Source: Arthrobacter sp. SLBN-100 (GTDB taxonomy: Bacteria > Actinomycetota > Actinomycetes > Actinomycetales > Micrococcaceae). From it: DNA of 64,000 bases. Below the pieces are notes generated by a model, which was not told the DNA's origin, ran no database searches, and was given only the letters and a program-made list of their open reading frames with translations. Shown piece by piece: positions 51,516-60,948 of the stretch. The stretch spans positions 124,001 to 188,000 of the forward strand of contig NZ_VFMY01000002.1 in assembly GCF_006715305.1 (NCBI RefSeq), read 5' to 3'. Position 1 is the first letter of the stretch. The number at the start of each line of letters is the position of its first letter. The translations under genes and the position numbers were made by a program.

Positions 51516-53035
51516 TAGAAGAGTCCCTTGGGTGCGGCGTCCAGGTCGATGACGCCGGGGGCGGCGGTGATGTTCAGCTGGTCCAGCTCGCCCGCGGCGA
51601 GTTCGGGGAGGCGTTCGACGGCGGCGAGGAACCTTTCGATTTCGGCCTCCTCGACGAGGCCGGCGGCGAGGGTCCGGAACTTGTTGATGTATTCAGCGCG
51701 TCCGAAGGGGCGGGCACCGAGGGGGTGGGCGTCAGCGACGGCGATCTCATCCGTGATCACGGTGTCGTCGGTGAGGGTGATTTCCACGGAACCGCCGAAG
51801 GCCTTCTCACTGATGTCCAGTGAGTGGTAGCGGCGGGTCCATTCCGGGTCTTCCTCGGTGGTGACTTTCTGCCACAGCTCCACGGTGGCCGGTCGCGCGG
51901 CGCGGGCGGGGGAGTAGGAGTCCACGTGGTGCCAGGCCCCGTCCTGCAGGGCGACAGTGAAGATGTAGGGGATGGAGTGGTCAAGGGTTTCCCGGGAGGC
52001 GGTGGGGCTGTACTTCTGCGGATCGTTGGCGCCGGAACCGATCACGTTGTGTGTGTGGTGGCTGGTCTTGATCAGCACGGACTTCACGTTGCCCGGGTCG
52101 GTAGCTTCGGGGTGCTCACGGTTGAGTTTCCGGGCGAGGTCGATCCAGGCCTGGGCCTGGTACTCGGCGGAGTGTTCTTTGGTGTAGGTGTCCAGGATGG
52201 CGCGCTTGGCCTCACCGGGCAGGGGCAGCGGCACCTCGTAGGAGGCGTCCGGGCCGTCCAGCAGCCAGGCAATCACGCCGTCCTCGCCTTCATAGATCGG
52301 CACCGGGGAAGTCTGGCCGCGCATCGCCCGGTCCGCGGCCTCCACCGCCATCTTTCCGGCAAACGCCGGGGCGTGCGCCTTCCAGGTGGAGATCTCACCC
52401 TTACGGGACTGACGGGTTGCGGTGGTGGTGTGCAGTGCCTGGCCGACGGACTGGAAAATTGTTTCCACTTCGAGGCCCAGCAGTGTGCCGATGCCGGCAG
52501 CGGCGGATGGTCCGAGGTGGGCGACGTGGTCGATCTTGTGCTTGTGTAGGCAGATCGCCTTGACCAGGTTGACCTGGATCTCGTAGCCCGTGGCAATGCC
52601 GCGGATCAGGTCTCTGCCGCTGGCCCCGGTGTGCTGGGCGACGGCCAGGATGGGCGGGATGTTGTCCCCGGGATGAGAATAGTCCGCTGCCAGGAACGTG
52701 TCGTGGTAATCGAGTTCACGAACGGCCACGCCGTTGGCCCAGGCCGCCCACTCAGGGGAGACCCGTTCGCCAATCCCGAAGACCTTCGCGCCCTTTCCGC
52801 CAGTGGAAGGCCCATGGGTGAGGGCCTGGGCACGGGCGGCGACGATCGGTGCCCGGTTCAGCGATGCGATGGCCACCGAGGCGTTGTCGATGATCCGGTT
52901 GATCACCATCTCCGTCACCTCCGGCGCCACGTCAACCGGGTCGGCGGCCACCACGGCGATCTTGTGCGCCAACTGGTCCTCGCGGGGAAGGTTTTCCTCG
53001 CTCTTGTACACACGAACGTGATGTTCCTTAACCAT
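51515..53035 (-). CDS. prpD: 2-methylcitrate dehydratase
   Basis: A 506-residue MmgE/PrpD protein with [20 protein letters not shown] opening (residues 5-18 are [14 protein letters not shown]), [39 protein letters not shown] and [18 protein letters not shown]. It dehydrates 2-methylcitrate. GAAGGAG precedes ATG 53035; the frame runs upstream to 53140 inside the regulator gene. It overlaps the gntR stop by 8 bases. Confidence 0.94.
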   Translation of the reverse strand: MVKEHHVRVYKSEENLPREDQLAHKIAVVAADPVDVAPEVTEMVINRIIDNASVAIASLNRAPIVAARAQALTHGPSTGGKGAKVFGIGERVSPEWAAWANGVAVRELDYHDTFLAADYSHPGDNIPPILAVAQHTGASGRDLIRGIATGYEIQVNLVKAICLHKHKIDHVAHLGPSAAAGIGTLLGLEVETIFQSVGQALHTTTATRQSRKGEISTWKAHAPAFAGKMAVEAADRAMRGQTSPVPIYEGEDGVIAWLLDGPDASYEVPLPLPGEAKRAILDTYTKEHSAEYQAQAWIDLARKLNREHPEATDPGNVKSVLIKTSHHTHNVIGSGANDPQKYSPTASRETLDHSIPYIFTVALQDGAWHHVDSYSPARAARPATVELWQKVTTEEDPEWTRRYHSLDISEKAFGGSVEITLTDDTVITDEIAVADAHPLGARPFGRAEYINKFRTLAAGLVEEAEIERFLAAVERLPELAAGELDQLNITAAPGVIDLDAAPKGLF

Positions 53036-53687
53036 GGTGCTCCTTCGAAAGTGAGGGGTGAGTAGCTTTGATATGAGCAAGACTGCGGTGCAAGTGGAGT
53101 GTGGTGGCCGCTTCGGCCAGTCGTGGCTTCCCATCGGCAATGGCCTCGGCTATGGCTGCGTGCTCTGCCGCTGCGGCCGTGAGTCGATCGGCGTCTTCCG
53201 CAGCCAGCCGTCGGATCCGCACGAGGTGCACACGGAGGCTCCGCATTGCCTGGCCAAGGTAGGAGTTGGAGATGGAGGAGTCGATGGCCTCATCCAACCG
53301 GGTAACCAGGGCGTAATACGTGTGGCGGGCAGGGTCAGCTGCGGTGAGGAGCGTTGGAGCATCCAGAAGTTCCCGATGGAGTGAAACAAAGACACTGGGG
53401 TTGCCCCGTTGGGCAGCCAAAGCAGCCGCCCTGCACTCCAGGATTTCGCGCAGCTCGAAAAGTTCAGCGACGTCGTCCAACGAGATGTCAGTAACGACCA
53501 CACCTCGACCCCCCGCAGCCTGGGTGAGACCCTCAGCGCTTAGTCGGCCAAGGGCCTCCCTTAACGGTGTTCGGGAAACGCCAAGCCGTTCCGATTGTTC
53601 GACTTCAGCCAGAACTGTTCCAGGCAAAAGACGCCATTCAACAATGTCTTCACGAAGAACTTGGTAAGCCCGTTCACTAGCACGCAT
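53028..53687 (-). CDS. GntR-family regulator of the methylcitrate operon
   Basis: A 219-residue GntR/FCD regulator: [40 protein letters not shown], then a helical FCD domain ([28 protein letters not shown]). ATG 53687 is chosen; the frame extends six codons to 53705, where the start would lie inside the TGTATACA site. Its stop overlaps prpD, making it the first gene of gntR-prpDBC. TGTATACA palindromes at 53697 and 53741, just upstream, suggest autoregulation. Confidence 0.9.
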   Translation of the reverse strand: MRASERAYQVLREDIVEWRLLPGTVLAEVEQSERLGVSRTPLREALGRLSAEGLTQAAGGRGVVVTDISLDDVAELFELREILECRAAALAAQRGNPSVFVSLHRELLDAPTLLTAADPARHTYYALVTRLDEAIDSSISNSYLGQAMRSLRVHLVRIRRLAAEDADRLTAAAAEHAAIAEAIADGKPRLAEAATTLHLHRSLAHIKATHPSLSKEHHG

Positions 53688-53696
53688 AGGAACCAG

Positions 53697-53748
53697 TGTA
53701 TACAAAACCGCTCAAGCGCTGGCAATGGCATGGCTTGCTATGTATACA
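53697..53748. promoter_or_regulatory. Two TGTATACA operators upstream of gntR-prpDBC
   Basis: Perfect palindromes TGTATACA at 53697-53704 and 53741-53748 (the second extended to ATGTATACAT) lie immediately upstream of the GntR start. A T-N-GTATAC-N-A core is common for FCD-type GntR proteins, so binding by the neighbouring regulator is likely but inferred. Confidence 0.65.
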
Positions 53749-53881
53749 TTTGAATTGCTGAGGGTACTGATGGGATGGCGAAGATCTGGTCGTCTAGGGG
53801 CGCTCGTTTAGCGATTTTCGCTTTGCCTGGCTACGGGCGGGTGTCAGCAAATGGTCGTAAGCAGGATTACGCGCAGCATAA

Positions 53882-53944
53882 CGTATACACCGGAGGGACC
53901 TTTCAATGAAGGTCTATGGACGAGCCTTGGCCTCTATGTATACA
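53882..53944. promoter_or_regulatory. Second pair of TGTATACA-like sites upstream of pntA
   Basis: CGTATACA at 53882-53889 and TGTATACA at 53937-53944 repeat the same core about 140-190 bp from the gntR-side pair and about 230 bp before pntA. The rest of the 486-base gap 53688-54173 shows no convincing gene. The arrangement suggests that the prp regulator also controls pntAB. Confidence 0.55.
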
Positions 53945-54173
53945 CTCTTATCAATCACTCTACTGTCCTGGATTCACGACAGATGAGCGTGCAGCCGTGC
54001 CGGGTAACGGAGAGGCTCCACGGTCCGGCTTGGGCCCAATGGCATTCCACAACATTGGGGGAGGGTCAGTGAGACGTCAAGCCTTGCTGACGATCCCTAA
54101 AAGAGAAATCAATCGATACCGCGCCGCGGGCAATAAACTTCTGCTTGCCGCGGCTGGATGAAAGAGAGTTAGC

Positions 54174-55727
54174 GTGGCACGTATTGGCGTTGTGGCCGAG
54201 TTGGGTCGCGAGAACCGGGTGGCGGCGACGCCCACCACCGTGAAGCAGTTGTTGGGGTTGGGTTACGAGGTCGTGGTCGAGAAGGGCGCGGGCGAGTCCG
54301 CATCGTTCCGTGATGAAGCCTATGCCGAGGCTGGCGCCACAATCGTGGGGGCGGATGAGGCGTGGGGGTCTGAGGTGGTGTTGCGGATCAACCCGCCCAC
54401 GGAGGATGAGATCGGCCGTTTGGCCGTGGGGGCGACGCTGATCGGGTCGTTGAGCCCGGGCCTTCGCCCGGACCTGGTGGAGGCACTGGCTGCCCGTCCC
54501 ATCACGGCTTTGGCGCTGGATGCTGTGCCGCGGATCTCGCGGGCGCAGTCCATGGACGTCCTGAGTTCGATGGCGAACATCGCCGGGTACCGAGCTGTCA
54601 TCGAGGCCGCGCATGAGTTCGGCAGGTTCTTCACCGGCCAGGTCACGGCGGCGGGCAAGGTCCCGCCGGCGAAGGTCCTGGTCGCCGGCGCCGGAGTTGC
54701 CGGGCTGGCGGCGATCGGTGCCGCGTCCAGTCTGGGCGCAATCGTGCGCGCGACGGATCCCCGGCCTGAGGTGGCGGATCAGGTGAAGTCGATCGGTGGT
54801 ACTTACCTCAAGGTTGAGGTGGAGGAGGAGATGAAGTCCTCCGACGGGTATGCGAAGGCCACGTCCGAGGCGTATAACGCCCGGGCTGCTGAGATTTATT
54901 CGGAGCAGGCAGCGGATGTGGACATTATCATCACTACGGCCCTGATCCCGGGGCGTCCGGCGCCGAAGCTGCTCACGGCCGAGGACGTGGCCGCGATGAA
55001 GTCCGGCAGCGTGATCGTTGACATGGCCGCGGGTCAGGGCGGGAACGTCGAAGGCTCCGTCGCCGGGGAACGCGTGGTCAGTGACAACGGTGTGGTGATT
55101 CTGGGCTATACGGATTTGCCGGCCCGTTTGCCGGCGCAGGCTTCCCAGCTGTACGGGACGAACATGGTGAACCTGCTCAAGCTCCTGACCCCGGACAAGG
55201 ACGGGCAGCTGCGGATCGACTTTGATGACGTGGTGCAGCGCTCCGTGACGGTGGTCCGGGAGGGGGAGAAGACCTGGCCGCCGCCCCCGGTCCAGGTCTC
55301 AGCCGCACCCGCAGCCACTACTCAGGCCCCGGCCGCCGCAAGCACGGCGCCGAAGCAGAAGGAAGGCCTCAGCGCGGGCGGTAAGGCCGGGCTTTTCGCC
55401 GCGGGAATCGCTGCTTTGTTTGTGGTTAACGCGGTCGCTCCGGCGCCGCTGCCGCAGCACTTCACGGTGCTGATGCTCTCCATCGTGGTCGGCTTTTACG
55501 TCATCGGGAAGGTCCATCACGCCCTGCACACCCCGCTGATGTCCGTCACGAACGCGATCTCGGGGATCATCGTCGTCGGCGCTCTGCTGCAGGTCACCTC
55601 CGAAAACATTGTGATGCAGGTCCTCGCCGCCGTCGCGGTGCTGCTGGCCAGCATTAACATTTTCGGCGGCTTCGCTGTCACCCGGCGCATGCTTGCCATG
55701 TTCTCGGCCGGGAAGGCGCGTTCATGA
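54174..55727 (+). CDS. pntA: Proton-translocating NAD(P) transhydrogenase subunit alpha
   Basis: A 517-residue fused alpha subunit. The N-terminal domain I binds NAD(H) ([64 protein letters not shown]). The C-terminal part has about four membrane helices ([33 protein letters not shown] and two more). The start is GTG 54174 after GAAAGAG. With PntB it uses the proton gradient to reduce NADP+ with NADH, giving NADPH for hydroxylases and for F420 reduction through Fno. Confidence 0.95.
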   Translation: MARIGVVAELGRENRVAATPTTVKQLLGLGYEVVVEKGAGESASFRDEAYAEAGATIVGADEAWGSEVVLRINPPTEDEIGRLAVGATLIGSLSPGLRPDLVEALAARPITALALDAVPRISRAQSMDVLSSMANIAGYRAVIEAAHEFGRFFTGQVTAAGKVPPAKVLVAGAGVAGLAAIGAASSLGAIVRATDPRPEVADQVKSIGGTYLKVEVEEEMKSSDGYAKATSEAYNARAAEIYSEQAADVDIIITTALIPGRPAPKLLTAEDVAAMKSGSVIVDMAAGQGGNVEGSVAGERVVSDNGVVILGYTDLPARLPAQASQLYGTNMVNLLKLLTPDKDGQLRIDFDDVVQRSVTVVREGEKTWPPPPVQVSAAPAATTQAPAAASTAPKQKEGLSAGGKAGLFAAGIAALFVVNAVAPAPLPQHFTVLMLSIVVGFYVIGKVHHALHTPLMSVTNAISGIIVVGALLQVTSENIVMQVLAAVAVLLASINIFGGFAVTRRMLAMFSAGKARS

Positions 55728-55771
55728 GCGCCGCCACCGGAACAGCAGTAACACTGACGAGGAGCTCTACC

Positions 55772-57196
55772 ATGACTGACGCCGTCTCCGGTCCGTTGAC
55801 CGCCGACTCCATTGCAGGGGCGGCCTACATCGTCGCTGCCCTGCTGTTCATCCTCAGCCTCGCCGGGCTGAGCAAGCACGAGAAGGCCCGCGCCGGGGTG
55901 GTCTACGGCATCACCGGCATGGTCATCGCCCTCGCCGCGACCATCTGGTTGACCCTCCAGGACGCTTGGGGCATCGGCGCGGGCCTGACCGGCCTGGTCC
56001 TGCTCCTGGCCGCAGTCCTGGTTGGCGGGGCCATTGGGCTCTGGCGGGCCAGGGTCGTGGAAATGACCGGCATGCCCGAGCTCATCGCCTTGCTGCACAG
56101 CTTCGTGGGCCTCGCCGCGGTCCTTGTCGGCTGGAACGGGCACCTTGAAGCTCCGGACCTGTCCCCGGACCTGATGGCGATCCACCACGCGGAGGTGTTC
56201 ATCGGCGTGTTCATCGGCGCAGTGACCTTCACCGGCTCGATCGTGGCGTTCCTGAAACTGTCCGCCCGGATGAAGTCCTCGCCGCTGATGCTGCCGGGCA
56301 AGAACGCGATCAACCTCGGCGCCCTGGCCGCGTTCATCGCCTTGACCGTCTGGTACGTCAACGACTCCCAGCTCTGGCTTCTTATCGTCGTCACCCTCCT
56401 GGCTCTGGGACTGGGCTGGCACCTGGTGGCCTCCATCGGTGGCGGCGACATGCCCGTGGTCGTGTCCATGCTCAACAGCTACTCGGGCTGGGCCGCCGCT
56501 GCAGCGGGTTTCCTGCTGAACAATGACCTGCTGATCATCACCGGCGCCCTGGTCGGCTCCTCGGGCGCGTACTTGTCCTACATCATGTGCAAGGCCATGA
56601 ACCGATCCTTCATCTCCGTGATCGCCGGCGGCTTCGGCATCGCCGCCCCCACCGGCGCGGACAAAGAGTACGGCGAGCACCGCGAAATCACCGCCCAGGC
56701 CACCGCGGAAATGCTGACCAACGCCTCCAGCGTGGTCATCACCCCCGGCTACGGCCTGGCCGTCGCCCAGGCCCAATACCCCGTCGCCGAACTCGCCCAC
56801 CAACTCCGTGAACGCGGCGTGAACGTCAGGTTCGGCATCCACCCCGTCGCCGGCCGCCTGCCCGGGCACATGAACGTCCTCCTCGCCGAAGCCAAAGTCC
56901 CATACGACATCGTCCTGGAAATGGACGAAATCAACGAAGACCTCGGCGACACCTCCGTCGTCCTCGTCATCGGCGCGAACGACACCGTCAACCCCGCCGC
57001 CGCCGAAGACCCCGGCAGCCCCATCGCCGGAATGCCCGTCCTCCGCGTCTGGGAAGCAGACAACGTCATCGTGTTCAAACGCTCCATGGCAGCCGGCTAC
57101 GCCGGTGTCCAAAACCCCCTGTTCTACCGGGACAATTCCCAAATGCTCTTCGGCGACGCCAAGCAACGCGTCGAAGACATCCTCAAAGCGTTCTAA
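55772..57196 (+). CDS. pntB: Proton-translocating NAD(P) transhydrogenase subunit beta
   Basis: A 474-residue membrane protein: about eight N-terminal helices (from [18 protein letters not shown]), then the NADP-binding domain III with [52 protein letters not shown] and [21 protein letters not shown] 55772 is preferred for its GAGGAG site and normal family length; an in-frame ATG at 55724 overlaps the pntA stop. It is followed by the 70-residue gene at 57315. Confidence 0.95.
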   Translation: MTDAVSGPLTADSIAGAAYIVAALLFILSLAGLSKHEKARAGVVYGITGMVIALAATIWLTLQDAWGIGAGLTGLVLLLAAVLVGGAIGLWRARVVEMTGMPELIALLHSFVGLAAVLVGWNGHLEAPDLSPDLMAIHHAEVFIGVFIGAVTFTGSIVAFLKLSARMKSSPLMLPGKNAINLGALAAFIALTVWYVNDSQLWLLIVVTLLALGLGWHLVASIGGGDMPVVVSMLNSYSGWAAAAAGFLLNNDLLIITGALVGSSGAYLSYIMCKAMNRSFISVIAGGFGIAAPTGADKEYGEHREITAQATAEMLTNASSVVITPGYGLAVAQAQYPVAELAHQLRERGVNVRFGIHPVAGRLPGHMNVLLAEAKVPYDIVLEMDEINEDLGDTSVVLVIGANDTVNPAAAEDPGSPIAGMPVLRVWEADNVIVFKRSMAAGYAGVQNPLFYRDNSQMLFGDAKQRVEDILKAF

Positions 57197-57314
57197 CCGA
57201 TAGCGCCCGCGTGGCCTTGCTGGCCAATAAAACACCCAGGTGGCGCTGGTCCGAGTTACACAACCAAACCCGTTTACCGAGGCAGACGACAGAAGAGAGA
57301 AAAGAGACGAAACC

Positions 57315-57527
57315 ATGCCCAGACGCCGGGTTCCTCGTAAGTACGCTCTTCAGAAGACCTTCCGGTACTGTGTGCCGGACCGGACTCCGCCCAGAAGAAA
57401 CACCAGTACCCGGCAGGCCATCAACATCGATGAAATCAGTGCATCCCCCTGGATTGGTCTTCACTACAGGCACGAATTCTTGCTCCATCACAGGCACGAG
57501 TTATTGGAGCAGCATCCGAAGGATTAG
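57315..57527 (+). CDS. Uncharacterised 70-residue protein, paralogue of 12511-12723
   Basis: The same length as the 12.5 kb gene. The C-terminal half is conserved (RQAINIDEISASPWIGLHYR, HEFLLHHRHELL), and the N-terminal half is basic and variable (MPRRRVPRKYALQ). AGAGAAAAGAG lies upstream of ATG 57315; the frame is open further to 57240. Conservation of protein and length while the DNA differs supports coding. It follows pntB by 118 bases and may share its transcript. Both copies stand beside genes for NADPH or F420 hydride transfer, which may be chance. Confidence 0.68.
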   Translation: MPRRRVPRKYALQKTFRYCVPDRTPPRRNTSTRQAINIDEISASPWIGLHYRHEFLLHHRHELLEQHPKD

Positions 57528-57796
57528 CCAGATGTTTCGGATCGAGAGAGACAAGTTAAGTGCGCCAGACAAGCAGGTCAGAGGCTGCGGTAATTGCTAC
57601 TGAATCGCATAGGTGTCCGGTCATTTCAAGTCGTGGCATAGTCGCTATTCCCGGCCGGAAACCGCCATTCTGCAGTCACTCCCCCGCCCATTTCAAAGAG
57701 CCGATAACCGGCCTTTCGTCAAGCTGGAGGCAGCTACCGGGGGAGAGGCCACTCTGTCTTATTGGTAGGTACGTCACACCTGTAAAAATGGGTGGC

Positions 57797-58438
57797 ATGG
57801 ACAAACTTGAAGCCGTGACCGGCGTTGGACAGGACTCGATCCTGGAGGTTCGGGTGAAGCTGGTCGACAGCGAGCCTGAGATTTGGCGTCGATTCGAGCT
57901 CCGGGGCTCGCTGGCTTTGAGTCAGGTACATCAGGTCCTGCAGGCAGCTTTTGGCTGGGAGGACGCGCACCTCCATAGGTTTGTAACCAGCGACCCGTTC
58001 GCGCCGCTGCGGCCCGTCGACGGCGAAATTCCGGAAGTCCCGCAGTGGCTTCCACAGCAGGGGTGTGAAGAACCAGGCGACAAGCCTGAGGAGGATTGCT
58101 CCCTGGATCAGCTACTCGCGCTGGGCCACGGAGAAGCGTTCTACGAATATGACTTCGGTGACAGCTGGCTTCACCGGCTCGAGCTGGTGTCCCGACGGTC
58201 CGTGGAGGAAGGCACGTCGCCGGCCCGCTTGATCGACGGCGCCCGACGGGGCCCGCTCGAGGATTCTGGAGGGTTGCCCGGTTACGAGGAGATCATGGAC
58301 GCCCTGGACGACCCAGGCCATCCTGACCACGCCGAACACGCTACCTGGGTGGCCGATATGACTGGCTCCGATGAGCCTTTTGACCCTGCGTTCTTGGACA
58401 TCGCTGATGTGAACCGGACGCTGGCTCAGCTGTTGTGA
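57797..58438 (+). CDS. Plasmid pRiA4b ORF-3 family protein
   Basis: A 213-residue protein of the pRiA4b ORF-3-like family: LEVRVKLVDSEPEIWRRFEL, QVHQVLQAAFGWEDAHLHRF, EAFYEYDFGDSWLHRLEL and GPLEDSGGLPGYEEIMDAL. The family is common on plasmids and near insertion sequences; its role is unknown. ATG 57797 is chosen by comparison with the truncated copy; ATG 57788 is also in frame. The upstream sequence CTCCCCCGCCCATTT...GAGCCGATAA is repeated before the copy at 58617. Confidence 0.87.
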   Translation: MDKLEAVTGVGQDSILEVRVKLVDSEPEIWRRFELRGSLALSQVHQVLQAAFGWEDAHLHRFVTSDPFAPLRPVDGEIPEVPQWLPQQGCEEPGDKPEEDCSLDQLLALGHGEAFYEYDFGDSWLHRLELVSRRSVEEGTSPARLIDGARRGPLEDSGGLPGYEEIMDALDDPGHPDHAEHATWVADMTGSDEPFDPAFLDIADVNRTLAQLL

Positions 58439-58616
58439 CTTACCGGACTTCGAGAAAAAAATGCTCCGAGCGACAGCAGGAATCAGCCCCTTTTGCGGGT
58501 ACTCCCCCGCCCATTTTGAAGAGCCGATAATTTGATTCTGTAAAGCTAGAGTTTCGATGGGGGGAGAGGCTCAAGTCTCCGAGCACGAGTGTGGCGCCTG
58601 AAAGAATGGGGCCTGC

Positions 58617-58944
58617 ATGGAGAGCGCTTCTGGCGGAGGAGGCGGGAAACTAGAGTCCGTGCTGGAGGTTCGCACGGAACTGGTCGAAACCGAGCCAAAG
58701 ATCTGGCGTCAGTCGGAGGTCCGCAACTCCCTGACCCTGGACCAGGTCCACCAGGCCCTGCAGGCTGCCTTTGGCTGGGATCACATGCACCTGCACCGGT
58801 TTACAGCCGATGACCCCTGCGCGCCGCTGCGGTCGGCGGTTGGTGACATTCCGGAGACTATCCAATGGCTTCGAACCTTTTGACCCCGCGTTCTTGGACA
58901 CCCCGGCCTTGAACCGAATCACCCAAGTCCAAGCACTCGATTAG
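58617..58944 (+). pseudogene. Internally deleted pRiA4b ORF-3 family copy
   Basis: The first 85 codons resemble the intact neighbour (LEVRTELVETEPKIWRQSEV, QVHQALQAAFGWDHMHLHRF, DIPETIQWL). Then about 110 residues are missing and the tail, EPFDPAFLDTPALN, follows in another frame to a TAG at 58944. The first frame itself stops at 58883. It is a diverged tandem duplicate that has decayed. Confidence 0.85.
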
Positions 58945-59116
58945 CGACCGAAGAGCCCTCACCGTTATGCCGCAATGCGGCATCCTTGGGGGCATCCCAG
59001 GCAGTACCAAAGCCCGCTTGGCAGCAAACAGATGCGCGTTTCTTTCATCTAGTGACCTCGCAGATCGAAGGCCGATAACCGGCGTCCAGTCAGGTGGAGT
59101 ATCGCGGCTATAGGAG

Positions 59117-59707
59117 CTATGTGGTTGGAAGGGGTTTTGGATTTACTCCGTTTGCGAGCCGAATGTATTGGTAAACCGTTTCTCGGCTGATTCCGTAATC
59201 GCGGGCGAGGACGACTTTCGGGACTCCGCTGCCGGCGCGCTTGACCAGTTCGGCAGCCCGTTCCGGAGTGAGGGTCTTCTTGCGCCCCTTGTAGGCGCCC
59301 CGTTGCCGGGCAAGGGCAATGCCTTCGCGCTGGCGTTCTCTGATGAGGGCGCGTTCGAATTCTGCGAAGGCGCCCATGACGGAGAGCATGAGGTTGGCCA
59401 TGGGCGAGTCCTCGCCGGTGAAGACCAGGTTTTCTTTGACGAACTCCACTCGCACGCCTCTGCCTGTCAGGCATTGGACCAGCGCGCGCAGGTCATCGAG
59501 GTTGCGGGCGAGCCGGTCCATGCTGTGCACGACCACGGCATCCCCGTCGCGGGCGAACCTCAGAAGCTCTGCGAGTTGTGGTCTTGCCGTGTCCCTGCCC
59601 GAGGCTTTGTCCGTGTAGACACGGTCGAGAACTTGGCCCTCGAGTTGTCGTTTCTCGTTTTGGTCTAGTGTGCTCACGCGGACGTATCCAATGCGCTGAC
59701 CGACCAT
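59117..59707 (-). CDS. Serine site-specific recombinase (resolvase/invertase)
   Basis: A 196-residue Tn3-type resolvase or DNA invertase. The N-terminal catalytic domain has IGYVRVSTLDQN with the nucleophilic Ser, VVHSMDRLARNLDDLRALV and MGAFAEFERALIRERQREGI. The C-terminal helix-turn-helix is VVLARDYGISRETVYQYI. The full family length makes it probably active. It lies next to a tandemly duplicated plasmid gene and an HTH/nucleotidyltransferase pair, but no transposase or clear terminal repeats are seen, so it may serve plasmid multimer resolution. Confidence 0.92.
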   Translation of the reverse strand: MVGQRIGYVRVSTLDQNEKRQLEGQVLDRVYTDKASGRDTARPQLAELLRFARDGDAVVVHSMDRLARNLDDLRALVQCLTGRGVRVEFVKENLVFTGEDSPMANLMLSVMGAFAEFERALIRERQREGIALARQRGAYKGRKKTLTPERAAELVKRAGSGVPKVVLARDYGISRETVYQYIRLANGVNPKPLPTT

Positions 59708-59788
59708 GGTGCCTCCCGACTCTTCGCACGTCAGATTTAGAGCTTCAGGCCTGCCCGGTAAAGCGTCAAGAGGTCGGCGGTCATGTCA

Positions 59789-60337
59789 TCATCGAAAACT
59801 GTCCAGGGCCTCCTGGGCGACGAGAAGCAGATCGTCCCGGTCACTGAGCTGCATTGAATCCTCGCCGTACAGCTCGATCGCTACGTCGACGGCGGCTTCG
59901 GCGGTCTTGATGTTCAGCGTCCGACAGAGCACTGCAATATCCGGGATGTCCCGGTCACGGCCGGCTGCCAGCTTCATGGCCAGCAGGAACCTCGGTGATG
60001 CGACGCGCAACATGAGGTTGTCGGCGATTGCCACTTCCGCTGCCTCTGAGTCCTCGCCGTCAGGTATGTACGCCCGTGCGGCGTTGTTCAGCCACCGCGG
60101 ATCAAGGCCGACGTCGGAAGCCATTTCCGTGGCGATCTCCTGCACTGTCTGCTCCGGCAAGTACACCGCGTCGATGTCTGTGGTGGAGCGTCGGGAGTCG
60201 AACTCGACAGCGATGGCGGCTCCGCCGACGAGATAGATATCAGCGGCCCCACCCCAGGCCTGAAGCCGGCGGGACAGCTCCAACAGCAGCTCTCGAATGT
60301 CGTCTGGTCCGTAGGATGCCCGGCGGCCCGGTCTCAT
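59789..60337 (-). CDS. Nucleotidyltransferase-fold protein (DUF6036-like), possible toxin
   Basis: A 182-residue protein with the nucleotidyltransferase signature YLVGGAAIAVEFDSRRSTTD followed by ID, i.e. GG near the N terminus and the paired acids of the active site, then a helical part (RFLLAMKLAAGRDRDIPDIA). It overlaps the upstream HTH gene by ATGA. An HTH protein paired with a nucleotidyltransferase is a known toxin-antitoxin layout (AbiE/MenT-like). Toxicity here is an inference from arrangement. Confidence 0.75.
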   Translation of the reverse strand: MRPGRRASYGPDDIRELLLELSRRLQAWGGAADIYLVGGAAIAVEFDSRRSTTDIDAVYLPEQTVQEIATEMASDVGLDPRWLNNAARAYIPDGEDSEAAEVAIADNLMLRVASPRFLLAMKLAAGRDRDIPDIAVLCRTLNIKTAEAAVDVAIELYGEDSMQLSDRDDLLLVAQEALDSFR

Positions 60338-60948
60338 GCCGCGGCCAGGTTGGCTGGATCGAAGACGATGTTTGCTTCGGCGAATTCAACGGGCGTCCGC
60401 TGCGCCATGCGTAGCTTCCAGGCATGGGAAGCATGCTTGCGTGGGGTCGCATACCATTTCGACTCCAAGGGCGGCGTGCTGGTCCAGTCCGGCTCTTCCA
60501 TCCCGTGCTGGTGGCACTTGTACGCGAAGGTCCTGGCCAGCAGGGCATCCCACCGCTTGCGGCCCGTGGACGAAGGCCGCAGACTCAGGAATTGCCTGCG
60601 GCCGTCCGGTGTCAGATCGTCAAAGTAGTTGGCCGCCATGGAAAGCACCCGCATGGCAAAGTCCGGATCGCCGTTCCGCAGTTCCCGTCTAATTTCACGG
60701 GCCGCCGATTCCGCAGTCCAGTACAGGTCCGCTTCCGGAAGGGTCCCCGGGATGCTTAGACCGGTACCCAGTTGCGAAAGGACCTTCAGCGCGGTGCTGA
60801 TGGAGACATTCCGGCCCTGTTCAAGATCAATGATGGTTGAACGGCTGACTCCTGTAGTGCGGGCCAGAGCCTCCTGGGACAGGCCGGCATGGACGCGATG
60901 GCGTTTAACCTGCTCGCCGAGTTCCCGCGCATCCTGAATCGACTTCAT
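60334..60948 (-). CDS. XRE-family HTH protein, possible antitoxin
   Basis: A 204-residue protein with an N-terminal XRE helix-turn-helix (LGEQVKRHRVHAGLSQEALA, TGVSRSTIIDLEQGRNVSIS) and a C-terminal domain of unknown type (TPDGRRQFLSLRPSSTGRKR, WYATPRKHASHAWKLRMAQR). It precedes and overlaps the nucleotidyltransferase gene, so the two are one unit. It is likely to act as antitoxin and repressor of the pair. Confidence 0.78.
   Translation of the reverse strand: MKSIQDARELGEQVKRHRVHAGLSQEALARTTGVSRSTIIDLEQGRNVSISTALKVLSQLGTGLSIPGTLPEADLYWTAESAAREIRRELRNGDPDFAMRVLSMAANYFDDLTPDGRRQFLSLRPSSTGRKRWDALLARTFAYKCHQHGMEEPDWTSTPPLESKWYATPRKHASHAWKLRMAQRTPVEFAEANIVFDPANLAAA

Noticed and set aside
50256..51518. 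A 420-codon plus-strand frame opposite prpC/prpB
   Set aside because: Antisense composition; the minus strand carries clear methylcitrate synthase and methylisocitrate lyase genes.
53851..54072. Small frame in the gntR-pntA gap
   Set aside because: It runs through the TGTATACA sites and has no ribosome site or similarity.
55517..57316. A 599-codon minus-strand open frame opposite pntAB
   Set aside because: Its translation is Asp/Gly/His/Val-rich with no family, as expected for the antisense of a GC-rich gene. The plus strand encodes PntA/PntB with all motifs.
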